A stretch of 64,000 nucleotides of DNA from an uncultured Mucispirillum sp. (GCA_944326705.1 CALVEY010000005.1:31952-95951); one strand, 5' to 3'. Shown: positions 37,048-46,613, counted from the first letter of the stretch. The notes: generated by a model not told the origin, from the sequence alone. Made by a program: numbers and translations.

Positions 37048-38466
37048 TTACTTTTTATGTTTTAATTCTGCACCAGAGATACCTGGAGTTGTCATGCCTA
37101 CAGGGTCTAAAATAACACTAATTTCTTCTTCTGTAAGCACTTTATCTCTTAAGATAAGCTCTCTGATTGGTTTACCAGATACATAAGCTTCTCTAGCAAG
37201 TTTTGCTGCAGTTTCATAACCAACATGTGGATTAATAGCTGTTACAATACCTACAGAGTTTTCAACATAAGCTTTCATTCTGTCTGGGTTAGCTGTTAAA
37301 TCTTTAAGCAGATATTTAGTAAATACTCTGAAACCATTTGCCATAATAGTTAATGACTGAATAACATTAAATACAAATACTGGCTCCATAACATTTAATT
37401 CAAACTGACCAGCTTCAACGCCCATAGTAACAGTAACATCATTACCAATAACTTGGAAAGCTATCTGATTAATAACTTCTGCCATAACAGGATTAACTTT
37501 ACCTGGCATAATAGAGCTGCCTGGCTGACGAGGCGGCAGATTTAATTCAAATAAACCGCATCTTGGACCAGAAGCCATTAAGCGTAAGTCGTTGCATATT
37601 TTAGACATACTTGTCATACAAACTTTTAATAATGCACTTACTTCAAGATATGAATCACAGTTTTGAGTGCCGTCAACTAAATCTTCTGCACCTTTTACAG
37701 GAAGACCAGAAATTTCACAAAGCTGTTTTATAACTTCTTTAATATATTCAGGCTCTGCATTAAGACCTGTGCCAACAGCAGTAGCGCCCATATTAACTAC
37801 CAGCATATTTTCTCTGGCAATAGAAAGGCGTTTAATATCTCTGCCAACAACAGCTGCATGAGCTTTAAATTCCTGCCCTAATCTTATAGGTACAGCATCC
37901 TGCAGGTGAGTTCTGCCCATTTTAATCATACCGTCAAATTCTTTTGATTTTTTAAGCATCATATCCTGCATTTCTTTCATAACTTCTATTAATTCATCAA
38001 GCAGCATAACTATAGTTAAGTGTGCAGCAGTCGGGAATGCATCATTAGTGCTTTGTGCCATATTAACATGAGAGTTTGGAGAAATAACTTTATAATTACC
38101 TTTGCTTTCTCCCATAATCTCTAACGCACGGTTAGCAATAACTTCATTTGTATTCATATTTATAGATGTGCCAGCACCACCTTGAATAGGGTCAACTAAA
38201 AACCAATCATTAAGTTTGCCGCTAATCACATCATCTGCAGCTTTTGTAATAGCTTCTGCCTTATCTTTTTCAAGCTCGCCTATTTTTGCATTAGCAAGTG
38301 CAGCAGCTTTTTTTACAATAGCCATACATTTGATTAATGCAGGATGTATTCTATAACCAGTAATAGGGAAGTTTTCAATAGCTCTTAACGTCTGTACACC
38401 ATAATAAGCATCTATTGGTACTTCTTTATCTCCCAAAAAGTCATGTTCCATACGAAATTCAGCCAT
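37048..38466 (-). CDS. aspA: Aspartate ammonia-lyase
   Basis: AspA converts aspartate reversibly to fumarate and ammonia and often feeds fumarate respiration in gut anaerobes. The signature GSSIMPGKVNPVMAEV is complete, and the aspartase-type N-terminus MEHDFLGDKEVPIDAYYGVQT distinguishes it from fumarase C. Length 472 is normal. It is a single-gene unit with its own terminator. Confidence 0.94.
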   Translation of the reverse strand: MAEFRMEHDFLGDKEVPIDAYYGVQTLRAIENFPITGYRIHPALIKCMAIVKKAAALANAKIGELEKDKAEAITKAADDVISGKLNDWFLVDPIQGGAGTSINMNTNEVIANRALEIMGESKGNYKVISPNSHVNMAQSTNDAFPTAAHLTIVMLLDELIEVMKEMQDMMLKKSKEFDGMIKMGRTHLQDAVPIRLGQEFKAHAAVVGRDIKRLSIARENMLVVNMGATAVGTGLNAEPEYIKEVIKQLCEISGLPVKGAEDLVDGTQNCDSYLEVSALLKVCMTSMSKICNDLRLMASGPRCGLFELNLPPRQPGSSIMPGKVNPVMAEVINQIAFQVIGNDVTVTMGVEAGQFELNVMEPVFVFNVIQSLTIMANGFRVFTKYLLKDLTANPDRMKAYVENSVGIVTAINPHVGYETAAKLAREAYVSGKPIRELILRDKVLTEEEISVILDPVGMTTPGISGAELKHKK

Positions 38467-38847
38467 AATTCACCCCTTTTTAAATTTATTTTACTTTATA
38501 TTTAATTTATATCACATAAAATATTATATTGCAAGAAAAATTTTTATAAAATTATAATTATGTTATAATTTTATATTTACTATATATATCAATTATTTAT
38601 AAAAATATATTCAAAAGTATATAAGAAGCAATACTGTTAAATAAAACACATTTTACTTTATAATTTTTAATAGATAATTTATTATTATATAACATAGTGA
38701 TAAAAATTAATTTTTATGATTTTTTTAGCTTTTTACATTAAAATTTAAGGTAAAAAATTTTTCATTTAAGACGATTTTATACTTTAAATTAATAAAGAAT
38801 AATGATATAGTATACTTCTTTTAAGATAATATGTTTAAGGATGAATA
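38467..38847. other. AT-rich divergent intergenic region
   Basis: This 381-base gap must hold the promoters for aspA (minus) and the membrane protein at 38848 (plus). It is almost pure A and T with many TATAAT-like words, so I cannot single out a promoter with confidence. I see no RNA gene, repeat or open frame. Confidence 0.5.
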
Positions 38848-40320
38848 ATGGCACTAATCAATATAAATAAACAGTTTTTAAAAATACCTTGGAGTAAAAG
38901 AGCTTTTTCTTACTATGTGCTTCTTCTGCTGAACACTTTTTTATATACTTTAATATTTGATGAGCCTAGAATACAGCTTTTGAATTTAGACCAGTATAAT
39001 ACTGCTCTTTTAATTACTTTATCAGCACTTTTTAATCTTGTATTATTTTTCCTGCTAATGCTTTCTAAATGGGCTTTTATTATCATAAATCCTGTTTTAT
39101 TTTATATTGGTTCTGTTGGTGCTGTTTATGCTGATAAGTTTCATCTAGATACAACAGAATATTCTGCAACAAAATTTCTGCTGCATAACACAATAAAATC
39201 ATCTATTTCAGAAAATACAACATATACTGTTTTTATTACACTTATGTTTTTACTTGGTCTTGCACTTGGTTTTGTAAGGTTTTTCTTTGCAAGAGATAAA
39301 TCTGTTATACGCAGAGGGCAGGTATTTGCAGTTATATTTCTTATTTCTGTAATCTGCTATACTAACATTTACAATAACTTTAACCAGTTTACTCTGCAGC
39401 CTTATGCATTTTTTAAAGGTGTTAAAAATTATACATTATCATATCTTTCATATAAATTTTCTGCTGATAAAAGGCAGGATAAAGTAAATGCCGTTAAAGT
39501 AGATGATAATATTACTGGTGTTGTTATCTTACTAGATAAGCTTTCAAGCACTCCTTTTAAATATGCAAGCTCTCAAATGCCATTAACAAGCAGCAGTGTT
39601 ATAATACTTGATAATGTTACTACTGATTATAAAAACAATTACAGCACAAGAAGTGCAGTTTTAACTGGTGCTGCAGCCGAAAATATTAATGATATAAATA
39701 ACAGTAAATCATTTATCAGTTTATTTAAAAATGCAGGATATAATGTAGAATATTTTGCTGTTTATAATTCATTGCTTTCAAAAGATGCCCTTGCTTATAA
39801 TATTGTAAACAATGATACTAAAAATATTACAGAAAAATATACAAATAACAGCCCTAACCTTTTTACATCACTTGCCTACATTAAAGAATTTACTGCAAAA
39901 AATAATGGCGGGCTCTTTGTAATTAATGCAGAAGGCTCTGCACCATTAATCAGTATGAGATATAAGGACTTTATTAATAATAACACTACTGATGAAGAAT
40001 ACAGCCAGTATATTGATTATATTGACGCATACCTTCATGAAGCTGTTGAGATTTTAAAAGATAAAAAAGCATTCATTATATTACAAGGTTTAGAAGGCGA
40101 AAAATATAATAAGGGATTATCTGAAAGTAAAGACAGCACATCAGTTATGATAGTGTGGGTATCTGATAAATTAAATAAAGAATATAATACTGCAGATATT
40201 ATTGCTGCACATAAAAATGATACTGTATTAGATGATACATTATTTAACACTCTTCCTGGCTGCTTTCAAATGGATAATGCTGTATATAATAATGGAAGAA
40301 ACTTATGCAGAAAGAATTAA
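38848..40320 (+). CDS. Degenerate phosphoethanolamine-transferase-like membrane protein
   Basis: The architecture is that of EptA/YhjW-type sulfatase-fold transferases: about five N-terminal membrane segments (to residue about 175), then a periplasmic domain. The domain start GVVILLDKLSSTPFKY (about 224-239) corresponds to the family block with a Gly-Glu metal ligand, here Leu-Asp. NNYSTRSAVLTG (about 263-274) sits where the catalytic Thr lies. The usual DHGES segment is replaced by IILQGLEGEKY, and the C-terminal HDNLFHTLLG by LDDTLFNTLPG. Metal ligands are therefore mostly lost. It may be a catalytically dead relative. It overlaps the cupin gene by 16 bases. Confidence 0.65.
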   Translation: MALININKQFLKIPWSKRAFSYYVLLLLNTFLYTLIFDEPRIQLLNLDQYNTALLITLSALFNLVLFFLLMLSKWAFIIINPVLFYIGSVGAVYADKFHLDTTEYSATKFLLHNTIKSSISENTTYTVFITLMFLLGLALGFVRFFFARDKSVIRRGQVFAVIFLISVICYTNIYNNFNQFTLQPYAFFKGVKNYTLSYLSYKFSADKRQDKVNAVKVDDNITGVVILLDKLSSTPFKYASSQMPLTSSSVIILDNVTTDYKNNYSTRSAVLTGAAAENINDINNSKSFISLFKNAGYNVEYFAVYNSLLSKDALAYNIVNNDTKNITEKYTNNSPNLFTSLAYIKEFTAKNNGGLFVINAEGSAPLISMRYKDFINNNTTDEEYSQYIDYIDAYLHEAVEILKDKKAFIILQGLEGEKYNKGLSESKDSTSVMIVWVSDKLNKEYNTADIIAAHKNDTVLDDTLFNTLPGCFQMDNAVYNNGRNLCRKN

Positions 40321-40799
40321 ATACTGCTGATATATTAATAGAAAAACTAAACCTTGCCCCACATGCAGAAGGCGGATATTTTAGAAGATATTACCAGTCA
40401 AACAACTATATTATAAAAGATGATAATACTAAACGCAGAGCAGGCAGTGCAATATATTATCTTTTAAAAAAAGGCCAGTTTTCTGCATGGCATTCTATAT
40501 TATCTGATGAAATATGGCATTATTATAAAGGCGGTCTTTTAGAGATATATGAAATAAAAAAAGACGGCTCTATTACCTGCCATAAACTTGGTGACAGTCT
40601 TATATATGATGATGCAGCTTACAGTGCTGTTATAGAAAGCGGAAGTATTTTTGCTGCAAGAATTATTGAAGGAAGTTATGTATTAACTGGGTGCAGCCTG
40701 CACCCAGAATTTTCTTATGATGATTTTCTTCTTTACGGTAAAGAAGAAATGCTTTTAAAATATCCAGAATACTCTTCCATTATTAATATGTTTTATTAA
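40305..40799 (+). CDS. DUF985-family cupin
   Basis: The 164-residue cytoplasmic cupin has the DUF985 pattern: LNLAPHAEGGYFRRYYQS, GSAIYYLLKKGQFSAWH, DEIWHYYKGGLLEIY and a C-terminal CSLHPEFSYDDFLL. The His residues of SAWH and IWHYY probably bind a metal; the function of the family is unsettled. It overlaps the end of the transferase-like gene by 16 bases and the convergent AEC gene by four. Confidence 0.9.
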   Translation: MQKELNTADILIEKLNLAPHAEGGYFRRYYQSNNYIIKDDNTKRRAGSAIYYLLKKGQFSAWHSILSDEIWHYYKGGLLEIYEIKKDGSITCHKLGDSLIYDDAAYSAVIESGSIFAARIIEGSYVLTGCSLHPEFSYDDFLLYGKEEMLLKYPEYSSIINMFY

Positions 40800-41734
40800 A
40801 ATAAGTAATAAAAAGATGTAACATATAATGGCAGAGCTATCATACTGACTACAAATGACCAGACAGTAAGTATTGTAGAATATTTATAATCACAGCCATA
40901 ATATTTACTTAATATTGTTACCTGATTCATAGCAGGCATTGCAGCCTGTAAAATATATACTTCCTGCCTGTCTGCATTAAATGATGTAAAAAACATCATG
41001 ATTAAAAGAACAGCAAATGGGGATACTATAAACCTGCCTATCATTACTGCCCAGAAATCCTTTGTAATTTTAAAATCTGATAACTTCATCTCAGCAAACA
41101 CCATACCTATAAAAAGTGTGGCAAGTGGTGAAGTCATACTGCCAAGCATACTTGCTGGTTTTTGAAGCATTTCTGGAAGTTTAAAGCCTATAAGCACAAA
41201 TATTATTGCTACAACTGTTGCTGTCAGCGATGGAGTTAATAGTGCTTTTAAATTAATGCCGCCTTTACCGCTGCCTGATGCTTTTTGCAGAGAATAAACA
41301 CCAAGTGTCCAGAAAAGTATTGTATTTGCAATATAATATTCAAGGACATAAGCAACAGAACTGTCCCCAAATAATGCCTGATTTACTGGAAGACCAATAA
41401 ATACCACATTAGAATATACAAATAGGGCTAAAAATACACCCATATTTTCCTTTTTCACTTTAAAAAGCCTGCCTATAACATATCCTATAGGGTAAAGGAC
41501 AGCCGTTGCTATTAATGCAATTAAAATACCACCAGCTGACTCCATAAACTGCGCTTTAGTAAACTGATAAGGAAGTGCCGATAAAATATAAGCAGGAAAT
41601 GTTAAATTAACAACAAGCCATGCTATACGTGAACCAAACTCTGTAGATAAAATTTCTTTTTTTGTAAGAATATAACCTACTGCAATTAATAAGTATACAG
41701 ATATAATACTTTGAATAGAATCTAAAAAGCCCAT
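40796..41734 (-). CDS. AEC-family transporter (auxin efflux carrier type)
   Basis: A 312-residue membrane protein with about ten hydrophobic segments in two repeats of five. The first repeat starts LIAVGYILTKKEILS, and the crossover region FVYSNVVFIGLPVNQALFG is characteristic of the auxin-efflux/malate transporter family; MPAMNQVTILSKYYG is the second crossover. Bacterial members often move malate, malonate or other organic acids. The substrate here is unknown. It converges on the cupin gene. Confidence 0.85.
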   Translation of the reverse strand: MGFLDSIQSIISVYLLIAVGYILTKKEILSTEFGSRIAWLVVNLTFPAYILSALPYQFTKAQFMESAGGILIALIATAVLYPIGYVIGRLFKVKKENMGVFLALFVYSNVVFIGLPVNQALFGDSSVAYVLEYYIANTILFWTLGVYSLQKASGSGKGGINLKALLTPSLTATVVAIIFVLIGFKLPEMLQKPASMLGSMTSPLATLFIGMVFAEMKLSDFKITKDFWAVMIGRFIVSPFAVLLIMMFFTSFNADRQEVYILQAAMPAMNQVTILSKYYGCDYKYSTILTVWSFVVSMIALPLYVTSFYYLF

Positions 41735-41809
41735 ATAAACCTTCTTATGTCTTATAAATTTTTGCCTATCTGTATTAATACTCTTTTTTTATAAAATCAA
41801 GAAAAAAAT

Positions 41810-42424
41810 TTAATAAAATTTACATCTGCCTTTTGTTGCATATTTTATAAAAGATTTATCTACATATCTATATGGTAATAAAAGATTATCTCTGCCTTTT
41901 GGAATACCAAGACGCGATGAAATAACTATGTTTTCAGGTATATAACCAGTATCTTCTATATATAATTCATCATTAAACTGCTTCTTATCCCATAATACTC
42001 TATCAATCATTAAACTTTTACACAGTAAAGTCTGCCCTGAAGCTAGATAATGTATATCTCTTAATTTACCATTCTTTTTATTTATCTGCTGCATAAAGGC
42101 AATAGTATCCCTGTCATTATCAAGAAAACATATGCCTGATTTTACAAGAACAGCATCTCCCTCCCCTAATGCACTTATATTAAATGATGCACCAGCTCTA
42201 CTGTGATACATATATATAGTGCCTGCTTCCATAAACATAGCTGCACGGCTTAATGAGTAACCAAGACTTGAATGGCTTGCCGGCTCTAATTTACTGTATG
42301 CTTCTGCTTCTATAATCCTTGCTTTTAATATAAAATTATCCATTTTCCTGCATAATACTTTTCCTATTAATGACTTAGCAAGCATTACTACATCTTTTTG
42401 AAAAAAATCATTATATAATATCAC
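41810..42424 (-). CDS. Alkyladenine (3-methyladenine) DNA glycosylase, AAG/MPG family
   Basis: The enzyme removes alkylated purines from DNA. The catalytic Glu lies in ARIIEAEAYSK, followed by ASHSSLGYSLSRAAMFMEAGTIYMY, read against the human AAG pattern by A-H-S, R-x2-M-F and G-T-x-Y-x-Y. NISALGEGDAVLVKSG follows. The usual YGMHxCxN segment reads SRAGASFN, a noticeable change at the base-binding pocket. The 204-residue length is typical. Confidence 0.88.
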   Translation of the reverse strand: MILYNDFFQKDVVMLAKSLIGKVLCRKMDNFILKARIIEAEAYSKLEPASHSSLGYSLSRAAMFMEAGTIYMYHSRAGASFNISALGEGDAVLVKSGICFLDNDRDTIAFMQQINKKNGKLRDIHYLASGQTLLCKSLMIDRVLWDKKQFNDELYIEDTGYIPENIVISSRLGIPKGRDNLLLPYRYVDKSFIKYATKGRCKFY

Positions 42425-42550
42425 AAACTCACCTGATACATATATATAAAAATCCTTATATTATTTTACAAAAATATTATGTAAAAACAAAGGATAAATA
42501 TATATCTAACAAATTATCCTTAAATATAAACAAGTTATAAAGATTAAAAT

Positions 42551-42610
42551 TTTTTTTATATTTTTTGTAACCTATAGTTATTTACTACGACTTATAAAAC
42601 ATAAGAAATA
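42551..42610 (+). promoter_or_regulatory. Upstream block shared by two PepSY-like genes (copy 1)
   Basis: A T-rich stretch ending in TTTTTTGTAAC, then about 13 variable bases, TACGACT and AAACATAA, precedes the gene at 42640. The same ordered words occur before the paralog at 43349. No standard sigma-70 pair is obvious here, so the block may be a promoter bound by a specific regulator. Confidence 0.5.
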
Positions 42611-42639
42611 AATAATAAATTTATAAAAGGAGTAGCCTT

Positions 42640-43053
42640 ATGAAAAAATTAATTTTAACAACAATCATTGCATTATTTGCAGTATCAGCTTTTGCAGGGG
42701 ATATGATTATCCAGCCAAATCAACTGCCGCAAAACTCTCAAAAGTTTATTGCAGATACTTTTAAAGGTGCAACAATAGCAGCAGCACAAAGGGATAAAGA
42801 CAGCTTTGAAGCAGTGCTTAATAATGGTGCAAAAGTTAAATTTAACTTAAACGGTGAGTGGGATGAAATAGAAGCTTATGCAGCACTTCCTGATGGACTT
42901 CTTCCTGCAGCAGTTGAAAAAGCAGCTAAAAGTCAAGGCGGTCAGATTGTTAAAATAGACAAAGATTTTGGATATTTTGATGTAAAATTAAATAACAACC
43001 TTGAACTTAAAATTGATATGAATGGTAATATTTTAAAAAGAGAAATCGACTAA
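42640..43053 (+). CDS. Secreted PepSY-like protein (DUF2874 type), copy A
   Basis: The signal peptide (MKKLILTTIIALFAVSAFAGD) is followed by about 115 residues made of two PepSY-like beta-alpha-beta repeats: the first from NSQKFIADTFKGATI, ending with NGEWDEIEAYAALPDGLLP, and the second ending NGNILKREID. The group resembles periplasmic PepSY-like proteins of unknown function, often regulated by two-component systems. It is a paralog of the genes at 43349 and 45243, but the most diverged of the three. A good terminator follows. Confidence 0.8.
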   Translation: MKKLILTTIIALFAVSAFAGDMIIQPNQLPQNSQKFIADTFKGATIAAAQRDKDSFEAVLNNGAKVKFNLNGEWDEIEAYAALPDGLLPAAVEKAAKSQGGQIVKIDKDFGYFDVKLNNNLELKIDMNGNILKREID

Positions 43054-43082
43054 TCCTTATCCCTTTAATATATAACCTATCC

Positions 43083-43117
43083 GCCTGTTTCCTATTTTGG
43101 AAGCAGGCACTTTTTTT
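43083..43117 (+). terminator. Intrinsic terminator of PepSY copy A
   Basis: GCCTGTTTCC and GGAAGCAGGC form a 10-bp stem with one G-U pair around TATTTT, followed by seven T. Confidence 0.88.
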
Positions 43118-43249
43118 ATATAAATTTCACTGATAACATGTCATATAAAAATCATAATTAATTAGTATACATTTAATAAAAATTATACATAGATAACTAT
43201 ATATAATTAAACAGCTAATTTTTATATAAATACTAGATAAATAAAAATT

Positions 43250-43310
43250 ATTTTTTTTTATATTTTTTTGTAACTGTTTTATTATTAATACGACTAATGA
43301 AACATAAAGC
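43250..43310 (+). promoter_or_regulatory. Upstream block shared by two PepSY-like genes (copy 2)
   Basis: TTTTTTTGTAAC, about 13 bases, TACGACT and AAACATAA occur in the same order and spacing as before 42640. The genes and leaders therefore duplicated together or share a regulator. Confidence 0.5.
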
Positions 43311-43348
43311 AAATATATAAAGGTTTAAAACCTAAAAGGAGAGAAAAT

Positions 43349-43771
43349 ATGAAAAAAATTTTAGTTTTAACAGCAGCATTTTTAATGACAGCAAGTCTTG
43401 CATTTGCAGATATGGTAATTGCACCAGATGCACTTCCTGCAAACGTAAAACAATTTATTCAGGCTAATTTCCCAAATTCTAATGTAATGTTTGCAGAACA
43501 AGATTATGACAGTATTGAAGTTAAATTAAATACTGGTGTAGAGCTTGATTTTTATGCAAATGGTGACTGGAAAGAAATTAAAGCTTACCAAAACTTTCCA
43601 ACATCTGTTCTTCCAGCCCCTGTTCTTGAAGCAGTCAAAAATGCTCACCCACAGGCTTTTATTATAAAAGCAGAAAAAACTTGGAATGGTTTTGAAATCA
43701 AAACAAGTAATATGATGGAAATTTATATTACAGCTAATGGTCAAATTATGGGACAAAAATTTGATGACTAA
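43349..43771 (+). CDS. Secreted PepSY-like protein, copy B
   Basis: This has a signal peptide (about residues 1-20) and two PepSY-like repeats over 120 residues. The second half, with QNFPTSVLPAPVLEAVKN and NGFEIKTSNMMEIYI and the end GQKFDD, is nearly the same as in the gene at 45243, so these two are recent paralogs. AAAGGAG lies before the ATG. A terminator follows, so it is a single-gene unit. Confidence 0.82.
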   Translation: MKKILVLTAAFLMTASLAFADMVIAPDALPANVKQFIQANFPNSNVMFAEQDYDSIEVKLNTGVELDFYANGDWKEIKAYQNFPTSVLPAPVLEAVKNAHPQAFIIKAEKTWNGFEIKTSNMMEIYITANGQIMGQKFDD

Positions 43772-43798
43772 TTTATAAATCAGCAGTAATATATAACA

Positions 43799-43832
43799 AA
43801 GCCGTTGATAGTTTTCAACGGCTTTTATTTTG
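43799..43832 (+). terminator. Intrinsic terminator of PepSY copy B
   Basis: Perfect arms AAGCCGTTGA and TCAACGGCTT (43799-43808 and 43815-43824) are followed by TTATTTTGTT on the plus strand. The minus strand also ends in a T-containing stretch, weaker. Confidence 0.8.
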
Positions 43833-43924
43833 TTATAATTTCTTTATATAATATTTTACTTAAATCCTATACTTTAAAATAATATACCTATTATAAACAG
43901 CAGTTAAGTTACTATAAAATACAT

Positions 43925-45086
43925 TTACTGCCTATAAAATGAAAAGTTGAAATAAAATTCATCTTTTGATTTAATATCTATGCGTTTAGTTAAGTCACCA
44001 TCGCCACTTGTTAAGTTATTTACTCTATCTACTAATATATCAAGCGGTCTTATAACACTTGCATTTAATATAACTATAACAAATATTGCTGCAACTGTTG
44101 CTAAAAGAGCTAAAACAATACTTGCAACTAAAGAGCTGCTTTGGTTACTAATAACTGTTTTAGAAGCATCACTTACTTCTTTTGCAACTATTCTTTCAAA
44201 TTCTTCAATTTGTAAAAGCAGTTGTTCTTGAGAATTTTCAACTGCATTTTTTGCCACACGATACTGGCCAAACACAGGCTCTGCAGTTTTTGCAATTTTT
44301 TCAAGGTCAAGCACTTTATTATATAAAACATTTAACTCTTTAATATTTGTTTCATTTTTTGCTAACTCTCTTAAGTGATTAACAGTTGCTTTCATTTCAT
44401 TAATAGGAGCATAGATAGATTTAAATAAATCAGGGTTTGTACTTGTTCCTGCTAAAATTTCTTCAGCTATCATTAACATTTGAACTGTATATTCTGTAGA
44501 TTTTGCAACTTCATCTATAAATATAACATAATCAGTAATAACATCTTTATCGCCCTGCTCAACAAACTGGTTTAAAAGCCCCATAGACCTTTTATGAATT
44601 GCGTCTGTTCCTGCTTCTATATCACTGATTGTTTTCTTAAATACAACACCACCAGCAATAATCTGTTTAAAATCTTCCACAGACTTAACTGCGTTACTTG
44701 TGAAATCAAGAGCTGTATTGTAAAGAATACCAAACGACTGGTTTAAGTTAGATAGTTCTTGTGGTTTACTTTCAATTGCGGTTTACTTCAATTAATGTTT
44801 TTAATTCATCCACATGTTTTGTTTATACTCTATTTTTTACGTTAGTTATATACTTTGCTTCATCATGTGTAGCTATATATCTATCTACATCTGCGCCAAT
44901 GTTTAATACATTTGTTTTAACCTGAGCAATCAAAAGGTTAGCGGCTAAATAAGACTCATCAAGTGTTTCTGTTTGTTTAATACTGCTAACGCTTATAATA
45001 ACAGAAAACACACACCCAATAATACCAATTAAAGCTAATGCAATAGTAAAAATATTAATTTTCTTTGCAATTGTAAAATTAAACAT
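43925..45086 (-). pseudogene. Decayed methyl-accepting chemotaxis protein gene
   Basis: Two open pieces belong to one chemoreceptor. 44823-45086 has the N-terminal membrane segment (KINIFTIALALIGIIGC) and the start of a periplasmic helical sensor. 43925-44680 continues with the sensor helices, the second membrane segment (VASIVLALLATVAAIFVIVI) and a HAMP domain (RPLDILVDRVNNLTSGDGDLT). Between them lie an in-frame TAA, then TGA, and a frameshift, after which the frame resumes as SNLNQSFGILYNTALDF. After the HAMP domain the reading ends in KSKDEFYFNFSFYRQ, and the methyl-accepting signalling domain is missing. It cannot signal to CheA. Confidence 0.85.
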
Positions 45087-45242
45087 TTCTCACTCCATTT
45101 TTTACCTTAAAAAATAATGTATTTTATATATTTATTAATGGCATATGTCAAAAAAAAATAAACAAAAATGTGTAAAATATTCTTTCTATTTAATATAAAA
45201 TATGATATAATAATAAAGGACGAATATAATATGGAGATATAT

Positions 45243-45668
45243 ATGAAAAAATTATTACTAACTGTTTTATTTATCTTTTCTTCATTTACATACTGTTTAT
45301 CTGATGAAATCATTATTTCTCCCAATGAACTACCTAATACAGTAAAAGAATTTGTGCAAAAATTTTTCCCTGGCACAAGCATAATGTATGCTGAAATAGA
45401 TTATAATGAATACGATATCCGATTAAACAGCGGAGCTGAAATAGAGTTTGATAAAAGCGGGGAGTGGAAAGAAATTAAAACATACCAGAATTTTCCCACA
45501 GAAATTATTCCAACACCTGCTGTTCAGGCTATAAAAAAACAATATCCTGGCGCTTTTATTATTAAAGTAGAAAAAATATGGAATGGATATGAAATTAAAA
45601 CAAGCAATATGATGGAAATATATATAGACAATAAAGGAAAAATTTTAGGTCAAAAATTTGATGACTAA
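45243..45668 (+). CDS. Secreted PepSY-like protein, copy C
   Basis: This closest paralog of the gene at 43349 shares TYQNFPTEIIPTPAVQA-like, NGYEIKTSNMMEIYI and GQKFDD stretches. A signal peptide (MKKLLLTVLFIFSSFTYCLS) is clear. I chose the ATG at 45243, with GGAG six bases before it, over earlier in-frame starts. The upstream region does not carry the block shared by the other two copies; a TATAAT at 45206 may drive it instead. Confidence 0.8.
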   Translation: MKKLLLTVLFIFSSFTYCLSDEIIISPNELPNTVKEFVQKFFPGTSIMYAEIDYNEYDIRLNSGAEIEFDKSGEWKEIKTYQNFPTEIIPTPAVQAIKKQYPGAFIIKVEKIWNGYEIKTSNMMEIYIDNKGKILGQKFDD

Positions 45669-45677
45669 TATAAAAAA

Positions 45678-45710
45678 CTGCATTATAAAATAACTTATAG
45701 TGCAGCTTTC
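45678..45710 (+). terminator. Weak terminator-like hairpin after PepSY copy C
   Basis: CTGCATTATAA and TTATAGTGCAG form an 11-bp stem with one G-U pair, but only a short T-rich tail follows. Confidence 0.5.
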
Positions 45711-45842
45711 ATAATAATTCACTTCAAAATTTAATATTCAAATAACTAAGTTTTTTAAAATCATTAAAAATGTATCTTCTTTATTTTAAAGTATAAATTT
45801 ATATATAATTAGGATAAGCTTTATTTGTGCATATTATCTATC

Positions 45843-46589
45843 TTATATATAGCTTCTTCCGCCCATATATACCTTGCTCCAGTATTTATTATTTAACTTA
45901 TCTGTTCTAACAGTAGTCCCTTTTCTAGGAGCATGTATAAATTTGCCATCACCTACATATATACCTACATGGCTCACTCTTTTACCACCACCTGTTGCAA
46001 AAAATACTAAATCACCTTTCTGCAAATCTTTTTTATAAACAAACCTGCCTGCTTTAAACTGGTCGCGTGATACTCTTGGAATAGAAAGCCCATTAAGCCT
46101 GTATACTGCCCTTGTAAGACCGCTGCAGTCTACACCTGATGCAGTATTGCCTCCCCAGACATAAGGAGTGCCAATATATTTATAAGCTGTTTTAACTATT
46201 TCATTTCTTAAATAGTTAGAGCCTTGTTTTTTTGTTGGTGCTGAACGAGATTTATGCAGTGCATAACTTTCTGGAATAACCACAAAAAATTCATCAATTC
46301 TGCCCTGAGCCTGCAGCTGTTTACCGCGTTTTCTTGCTTCTTCTATTGTTCTATAACTGCCAAACCTTACTTTATAAATATCACCATCTCTAAACATAAA
46401 GGCATCAAGCCCTCGTTCTATTAATGAGTCAACAAAACGGCCTGCGTTATTAGGGTTTTTAAATGCTCCTACCTGTATAGAGTATCCTTCCCTGTATATA
46501 CCAAAATCTGCAGGATTACTGTTTGATGATGATGCACAGCCTGTTACAAATATTAAAATTAAAGCAATAACACTATAAAAATGCTTCAT
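45843..46589 (-). CDS. SPOR and NlpC/P60 lipoprotein, probable peptidoglycan hydrolase
   Basis: A lipoprotein signal ends in [13 protein letters not shown] domain ([18 protein letters not shown], about residues 36-105) binds denuded glycan. An NlpC/P60 domain (about 130-245) has the Cys-His-His triad in [23 protein letters not shown] and KFIHAPRKG. It probably cleaves peptide stems in the cell wall at the division site. It is 24 bases downstream of lemA. Confidence 0.9.
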   Translation of the reverse strand: MKHFYSVIALILIFVTGCASSSNSNPADFGIYREGYSIQVGAFKNPNNAGRFVDSLIERGLDAFMFRDGDIYKVRFGSYRTIEEARKRGKQLQAQGRIDEFFVVIPESYALHKSRSAPTKKQGSNYLRNEIVKTAYKYIGTPYVWGGNTASGVDCSGLTRAVYRLNGLSIPRVSRDQFKAGRFVYKKDLQKGDLVFFATGGGKRVSHVGIYVGDGKFIHAPRKGTTVRTDKLNNKYWSKVYMGGRSYI

Positions 46590-46613
46590 TAAAACCTCTT
46601 ATATAAATATATG

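Noticed and set aside
45107..45382. A 91-codon minus-strand frame overlapping PepSY copy C
   Set aside because: It is antisense to a clear signal-peptide gene and shows no family resemblance.
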